Source: Willaertia magna (taxonomy: Eukaryota; Heterolobosea; Eutetramitea; Acrasida; Naegleriidae). From it: DNA of 12,158 nucleotides. Below, one piece after another: positions 7,826 through 12,158 of this stretch. A program made the position numbers and the translations under genes. The notes beneath the pieces were generated by a model. It was not told the origin of the DNA, searched no databases, and was given only the letters and a program-made list of their open reading frames with translations. Every line of letters begins with the position of its first letter. The stretch's first letter is position 1. Location: the NCBI GenBank assembly GCA_902984215.1, contig CADWAF010000839.1, positions 1-12,158 on the forward strand. The letters run 5' to 3'.

Positions 7826-7978
7826 TTTTTCACTTATGTTGCAGCTGGTATTTGTGAAGCTAGTGGAAATCCAATTGGTTTTGTAGAATTTATGAAATTG
7901 GGTTTACCTTGTATGATTTTATCTGTTGCGATTACAAATATTTATTTAGTTATTTTACATGTGGCTATTGGAATATAG
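7826..7978 (+). pseudogene. C-terminal exon of a P-protein (OCA2)-like transporter
   Basis: The frame opens after TGA 7823-7825 and ends at TAG 7976-7978. It reads YVAAGICEASGNPIGFVEF and continues through MKLGLPCMILSVAITNIYLV to LHVAIGI. This matches the end of the P protein / ArsB-NhaD-type ion transporter group: the AGI-E glycine-rich loop, then [FW]xEFxxxGxPxM, then a last transmembrane helix closing on H-V-x-x-G. P proteins have about 12 membrane helices, and only the last re-entrant loop and helix are here. TTTCACTTATGTTGCAG just upstream could be a splice acceptor with the exon starting at 7845, though V-A-A before it also fits the family. Base composition is less A+T-biased than its neighbours. 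Upstream DNA is the antisense family 2 gene, so the remaining exons are missing or displaced. It is either a genuine last exon across a long intron or a stranded remnant. Confidence 0.75.
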
Positions 7979-8244
7979 TACTTATTGAAATATATAATAT
8001 TTTATAATCAATAAATATATGTTTTAAAATATTTTAAAGTTTTTGAATTTAGCTTTTTTATTTTAAATATTTACATTTAACAGTTTGATAATAATTTGTT
8101 GCTAGTTGTTGTGTTATGATTGAACAGTTATTGTTTTTAAATTACTTATTTCTAAGTAAATAAATAGTTTAACAGTTTAAGAATAATTTTTAGTTTTATA
8201 GTTTTTCTTTTTTTTAGAAAATTATTTTAATTTTGCAATAATAA
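7979..8244. other. Spacer after the transporter exon
   Basis: This A+T-rich stretch probably includes the 3' UTR and polyadenylation region of the transporter exon: AATAAA-like words occur just after the stop (ATCAATAAATATATG near 8009). CTTTTTTTTTAG at about 8207-8217 could be a splice acceptor for the coding-like segment beginning near 8245. No gene is seen. Confidence 0.4.
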
Positions 8245-8681
8245 TTCCATGTTGTTGTTGGTTTCGGTGATCCAAAAATGTATTGGAATATAAACATTAA
8301 AAGCGGAAATAATAAATTTCTTAAATTTGAAGAAATTATAGACAATTAAATTTAAGAAATTATAGACAATGATTGTTAAAAGTTTACAATATTGTTCGCC
8401 TTTTAAATTCGAATTTATTGAATACTGTGAAGAACATAACATAATAGTTTAAAATTATTAAATTGCTCTCTTCATTCTTAAATAAATTTAAAATAAATGC
8501 AGTAAACTATAATTATTTCTTCCAATGTTTTACGTTAAAGAATTATCAATTATTGGTTTACCATATTCAGTTTATTTTCAATATAAGAAGTATACATTTT
8601 ATAAAAAGTTTACAACGCCATAATATTAATGTTAATCTTAATAAAAATACTAAATCTGTAGAAATTACATTTATTTAAAAA
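8245..8681 (+). pseudogene. Unrecognised coding-like remnant in three frames
   Basis: Three successive plus-strand stretches look protein-like, one per frame. The first is 8245-8349 (HVVVGFGDPKMYWNINIKSG, then KFLKFEEIIDN). The second is 8369-8452 (VKSLQYCSPFKFEFIEYCEE, then HNIIV). The third is 8448-8681 (e.g. FIKSLQRHNINVNLNKNTKS). The second starts just after a 25-bp tandem duplication that breaks the first frame. FIEYCEEHNI resembles phrases in aldo-keto reductases (the IEYC..xGI strand) and in some transposases, but neither assignment is convincing. Codons such as GGA, CCA, TGT and GCC raise complexity above background. It is most likely a decayed gene. Very short introns are an alternative. 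The 71-codon part from 8463 begins only at TTG. Confidence 0.3.
8323..8371 (+). repeat. 25-bp tandem duplication
   Basis: AAATTTGAAGAAATTATAGA at 8323 is repeated at 8348 as AAATTTAAGAAATTATAGAC, with a period of 25 bp and one base missing in the second unit. The duplication introduces stops into the reading that crosses it. Confidence 0.75.
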
Positions 8682-8700
8682 AATGTTTATTTAAATATAA

Positions 8701-10288
8701 TTATTTTCTTAAAGAATTTACAAATTTCACTCTATTGATGCCATCTAATAAAGTAAATTTTTCATCTTCGTATTCTAATTCTTTCTTTAACATTTTAATT
8801 TCGTATCTATTCAATACTTTATCTTCAAATAAAAACTTTTTAATGTTCTCCATTTTCATTAAAAACTTTCCATAAATAACATTTTGACACAAAGAAATAT
8901 TTAAAATTTCTATATTTACTAAATTTTCCAAATCTTTATCCTTGACATTAAGATTTTTGCCTTTAATATAAAGTTCTTTCAATGCATGTAAATGTTGAGA
9001 AATATTATTAAAATTTAAGTGTTTACACTCAAAAACTGTTAAGACTTTTAATTTCTTAAATTTTTCAAAACATTCACCAGTTAAACTGGAACACTTTAAG
9101 ATAAATAATTCTTCTAAATTTTCTAAATTCATTATTTGTCCATCAATAATATTGGTATCTCTAAGTGATAACTTTGTTACGTTTGGCATGTTGTATAAAT
9201 TTCCAAATATTGGGGTTGAGCTGATGTATAAAACTTTTAATTTTGATAAATTTTGTAAATTATCTTCAATTATTAATTTACGACAACTTTGTAATTTTAG
9301 TTTTGTAAGATTTTGTAAACAATATAATATTTCATTTAAATTAATATCATCAAATTTGAGCCCTAAATTTAAATTTGTAATATTTTTTAAATAATTATAA
9401 ATTTGTATCATAAACTCATTACAATTAATTTTAATTGTTTCTAAATTAAATAAAAGGTCACTTAGTCAATAAAAAGTGAAGATATTTTTCCATCAATATT
9501 ATTAAAGTTAACCTGCCAATCAATTTTTAAAAATGTAAAATTATTTAATTTTGCTGCATAATTATTTATGTTATAAAAATTGTCATCTGTAACTGATATT
9601 TTTAAGTGTTGTAATTGTGTTAAATGTTGTAAAAAAGTTCCATTTAAAGAGTTACAATATAAAATATTTAATGATGTTAAATGATTTAAATTAACTAAAC
9701 AGTTATCTGTTATTTTAGAACAGTTTTGAACATTTAAATAAGTTAATTGTTTAAAATATTTAAAACAATCACCAGAAATATCACAACACTTTTTAAGATT
9801 TAATTTTGTTAAATTTTCTAAAATTATTAAACTGTCATCTATTATAGGAGAATCTAAAATCTTTAAACTTTGTAAATTTGTTAAATACCTAAAATATTCA
9901 AATTCAGTATCTTCTAAATTACAAATAGTTAAATCTTTTAACTGTTTTAAATTTGAAAAAGAAAATTCGTCTAAATTCCAAAATGACGCTTCAAGTTCCT
10001 AAAGTTTTTAAATATCTTCCTTTAAGGTTTTTTGCTTTTAAAGTTTTTAGGTAAATCATTTGTTAATTTAAATTCAATTGAATTAAACAAAATATCACCA
10101 AACTGCTTAAATAAATAATTATCTGTTAACAACATTAAGTGATAAAAATATTGATTGACATTACTTAAATTTAAATAATCAACAGGACTGTTAAAATATT
10201 TAACTATTTCTGATAATATATCTTCAGAAAATATATGATTTAAAATTGTTTTTCGTTTTTTAATTACTCTTTCTTGTTGTTGTTCCAT
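8701..10288 (-). pseudogene. F-box/LRR protein, near full-length but broken (unit 2 plus 3' half)
   Basis: This is the most complete family member, read on the minus strand from ATG 10288 to the stop at 8701. The N-terminal 88 residues carry KKRK (10-13), the F-box-like segment (about 18-58) and the linker QFGDILFNSIEFKLTNDLPK, then run out of frame into TAA 10024-10022. The LRR frame is open again from about 10001 to TAA 9464-9462 (LTKLNLKKCCDISGDCFKYF, LTYLNVQNCSKITDNCL). A third frame runs from 9465 to 8701 with more LRRs (LTKLKLQSCRKLIIEDNL, VTKLSLRDTNIIDGQI) and the charged tail ending INRVKFVNSLRK. Three lesions separate them: loss of about 80 bp around the first LRR, a 14-bp deletion at about 9996, and a one-base-type frameshift near 9465. 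The ATG at 9411 lies inside the protein. With lesions ignored the protein would be about 530 residues with F-box first and LRRs after, as in FBXL proteins of SCF ubiquitin ligases. Separate expression of the 3' part from 9411 cannot be excluded. Confidence 0.75.
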
Positions 10289-10739
10289 ATTTTTTTTTCC
10301 TTGTTAACTGCTTTAATAAATATTATTATATTAATAAACCACTTCATGATGTGTTTTTTATTGCCCGTTTGTGGTCTTATTTAAAAAAGCACTAACTGAC
10401 ATAACTGCTTATAAATTACATCCTTCACTAGCCATCTAACTGTTACTTAAATACTCAAATGTAACAGTAAAAATTACATCTTTCACTTGCCATCTAAAGT
10501 AATTTATAGTTTATAAATTAATCGGTGATATACAAGTAATTAACCACAAAGTGCCTTAGCTTTTAATTAATTAATTGTCCTCTTTTAAACTTCTAATTGA
10601 CATTTATTTAACTTCTTATTATCAAAATAATAAATATAAACCTCGAAAAGTTATTAATTAATACAATAACAACCTTAACAACTTTTAAATTCAACTAAAA
10701 AATTTTCATAAAGTCTTTTAGTCTTTTGTAAAAAATTTC
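10289..10739. promoter_or_regulatory. Spacer between family 2 gene and F-box gene, unit 2
   Basis: This is the counterpart of 5995-6371, about 75 bp longer. It keeps the conserved phrases near 10338-10400 and 10550-10570 and adds a 58-bp repeat insertion (10413-10497). It also differs in the part nearest the family 2 stop (about 10585-10660). It holds the putative promoter of the F-box gene. No specific element is assigned. Confidence 0.4.
10413..10497. repeat. 58-bp-period direct repeat enclosing an inverted repeat
   Basis: A 27-bp word starting AAATTACATCCTTCAC occurs at 10413-10439 and again at 10471-10497 with two changes. Between them is an 8-bp perfect inverted repeat, ACTGTTAC (10439-10446) and GTAACAGT (10461-10468), with a 14-bp loop. 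Unit 1 has only one such word (about 6120-6146). Either a small hairpin element was inserted with duplication in unit 2, or it was deleted between the direct repeats in unit 1. Confidence 0.7.
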
Positions 10740-12158
10740 TTATAAATTTAAATTATAAACTGTCCTTATTCTTTCAATTAATTCAAATGTTGTAATTTCT
10801 ATCCAAACAATTTTTAAATTATCTTCCTTCAAAAATTCTTTATAAATATAATCATTACAATTTCCATCATCTAAATCAGCAATAATTACTTTTTTATTAA
10901 AATCAAATAATTTATTATCCAATAAATATTTTACTTTTTTATTAAAATCAAATAATTTATTTTCTAATCTTCATCATTGTAATAAAAAGATAATAATTCT
11001 AATAAAGTTAATTGTAAATCATATAAAGTTATTTTAAATTTAGTTTTTAAAGTATTTTTTATTTTCAAATTTCCTTTTTAAATCTTCATTTGCAATAACT
11101 AATTTTAAATAATTAAAGTCAACTTCTTTTGTTGTAACAAAATTGTAAAAATTAAAATCCCATTCTTTAATAAAAAATTCTAATAAAGGAAAAACTAATG
11201 GACTTTTTATTTCAAAATATTGTGCAATAAAATCTTTAAATAATTCTCTTTTAAATAATTTAAAATAATTTTTGTTGTAAATTTTATCATAATTTAAAAA
11301 TTGATTTTTTAATTCATTTAATTTTAAAATTGAAACTTTTAAAGTTGTTTCTTCTTTTGGAAGAATATGTGTAATTGAAAGATAATTATTTATACATTTT
11401 AAATATTTATTTTTAAAACTATTTTCTTTTTTAATTAATAAAAATAAATAATATAAACCTTTTTTAAAATATTTAAAATTATTAAATTGAAAAAATTCAA
11501 AATATAAATCTTCTGATTTTATACTATTTGAATTTAAAATAATTTTAAACGTTTTAATATAATCTTTTTCATTATTATATTGTTCTAAATAGTTTACAAT
11601 AAATTTATTTGAAAATTTAAACGTATTAAAAAGAAAATCTAAAATTATAAATCCTTCTTTTTTATCTTCAAATTTTAATAATAAATTTTGTAAACTTGTA
11701 ATTAATTTTTCTGAAAATGGAATACCTATATAATTTTTACAATTTTTATAATTTTTAAAAATTAACTTGTCACCTAAATTAGTATATTGTTTTAAAAAAT
11801 ATAAAAATTTAATAATTAAATGTTTAGAAATATAATTATAATTTTCAATTAAAACTGTAAAAATTAAATTATAAATTTTTACATTTTTTGGTAAAGAAAA
11901 TAAATTTTGTAAAACTTTAAAAATATAACTTTCAATAAAATTAAATTTGTCAAAATTTTCTAAATATAAAAGTATAATAAATACAATTAAAGGTTTACAT
12001 TTGTAAAAACGAATAGTTTTTAAAAATAATTGTTTATCTTTATTTAAAATTAATTTTGTAAAATACAATTCTAAAAGATTGTTAAATTCGAATGTTGTTA
12101 ATTTATTGTAATAATAATAGTTATTGTAAATATTTTCTAAAATAAATTTATAATTTTG
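10740..12158 (-). pseudogene. Family 2 unknown protein, copy 2, two frame breaks, 5' end outside window
   Basis: The minus-strand frame is open from the window edge (12158) to TAA 11042-11040, 372 codons, so the gene is partial at its N-terminus. The nominal start at 12068 is a TTG, and homology to copy 1 continues upstream of it (ENIYNNYYYYNKLTTFEFNN). Compared with copy 1, about five bases are lost near 11050, shifting to a frame that reads KFKITLYDLQLTLLELLSFY and stops near 10972. The C-terminus (KVIIADLDDGNC, KIVWIEITTFELIERIR) is in a third frame ending at TAA 10742-10740. The residues around the last break (copy 1 YYKNQYCFELIEFNERI) are replaced by a duplicated stretch. No ATG occurs in the first 372 codons. 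Function is unknown, no membrane or catalytic signature is evident, and the composition suggests alpha helices. The 342-residue open part could still be translated if an upstream exon supplies a start. Confidence 0.65.
10888..10961 (-). repeat. 45-bp tandem duplication in family 2 copy 2
   Basis: ACTTTTTTATTAAAATCAAA starts at 10888 and again at 10933. The match covers 29 bp with a 45-bp period (1.6 units). Read on the minus strand it repeats KLFDFNKKV. Copy 1 has the segment once and instead keeps the sequence lost here, so the duplication is linked to the damage in copy 2. Confidence 0.8.

Larger units (their letters stand above)
9554..12158 (-). repeat. Segmental duplication, unit 2
   Basis: This is the second copy of the block at 5238-7807, in the same orientation: family 2 gene (12158-10740), spacer (10739-10289) and the F-box/LRR 5' part (10288-9554). 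Homology with unit 1 ends at 9554, where unit 1 switches to an inverted neighbour. Here the F-box gene instead continues to 8701. At the other side the matching sequence reaches the last base of the window (12158 pairs with 7807). Confidence 0.85.

Noticed and set aside
8227..8442. 71-codon minus-strand ORF
   Set aside because: It lies opposite the more protein-like plus-strand remnant at 8245-8452 and reads through the tandem duplication; it is probably a shadow.
9152..9394. 80-codon plus-strand ORF
   Set aside because: It is an antisense shadow of the LRR frame at 8701-9465.
8701..9411. Independent LRR gene starting at ATG 9411
   Set aside because: The same frame continues upstream to 9465 with LRR-like sequence and directly abuts the LRR frame of the F-box gene, so the ATG is internal.
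6372..12158. Programmed frameshifting as an explanation for broken frames
   Set aside because: Breaks occur at different places in the two copies and include 5-, 14- and about 80-bp losses, so mutation or sequencing error explains them better than a shared shift site.
1..12158. Mitochondrial, plastid or insect-endosymbiont origin suggested by base composition
   Set aside because: F-box/LRR and P-protein-like genes, splice-site-like signals, long non-coding stretches and pseudogene families are nuclear features; no organellar or ribosomal genes are seen.

Overview
The window is extremely A+T-rich nuclear-type eukaryotic DNA. Homopolymer runs, T-rich spacers and possible introns (one GTAAGT donor on each strand, pyrimidine-rich AG acceptors) surround coding islands in the standard code, with TAA, TAG and TGA all acting as stops. 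The recognisable proteins are eukaryotic: F-box/leucine-rich-repeat (LRR) proteins and the C-terminus of a P-protein (OCA2)-like transporter. I cannot name the species. Amoebae, early-branching fungi or plant-parasitic nematodes with expanded F-box families would all fit. No rRNA, tRNA, CRISPR array or prokaryotic operon structure is visible. Positions 1-3900 are gene-poor. They hold about sixteen copies of a 14-bp palindrome, GTATAAATTTATAC or near variants, mostly in arrays with a period near 43 bp. Two arrays face each other (about 1355-1580 and 2722-2986). Each is capped by an inverted copy of a short coding-like segment with the peptide KRSYIKVK(Y/H)KEVK, and one cap ends in AAAG|GTAAGT. 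Between the arms, 2181-2294 also looks like an exon. Positions 3948-12158 are a graveyard or nursery of two gene families. Family 1 is an F-box/LRR protein: a basic KKRK start, an F-box-like helical segment, and cysteine-containing LRRs of the FBXL/AMN1 style. It appears as an orphan C-terminal half (+, 3948-4544), a probable degenerate scrap (-, 4638-4880), an orphan N-terminus (+, 4892-5245), a 3'-truncated gene (-, 5238-5994) and a near full-length broken gene (-, 8701-10288). Family 2 is an unrecognised, Lys/Phe/Asn/Leu-rich protein of at least about 480 residues. It occurs twice on the minus strand (6372-7807 and 10740-12158), each copy with frameshifts. The order on the minus strand is family 2 then family 1, and this pair is duplicated head to tail: 5238-7807 corresponds to 9554-12158. 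The copies have since diverged by small deletions between short direct repeats, frameshifts and a 58-bp indel. At about 5237/5238 one copy is joined in inverted orientation to a different F-box gene. Between the copies lie the last exon of a P-protein-like transporter (+, ending 7978) and an unrecognised coding-like remnant (8245-8681). The likely picture is a rapidly rearranging subtelomere-like or transposon-poor accessory locus in which an F-box (SCF ubiquitin-ligase adaptor) family is amplified and broken. That overall picture is inference. The duplication, the frame breaks and the palindrome arrays are read directly from the sequence.
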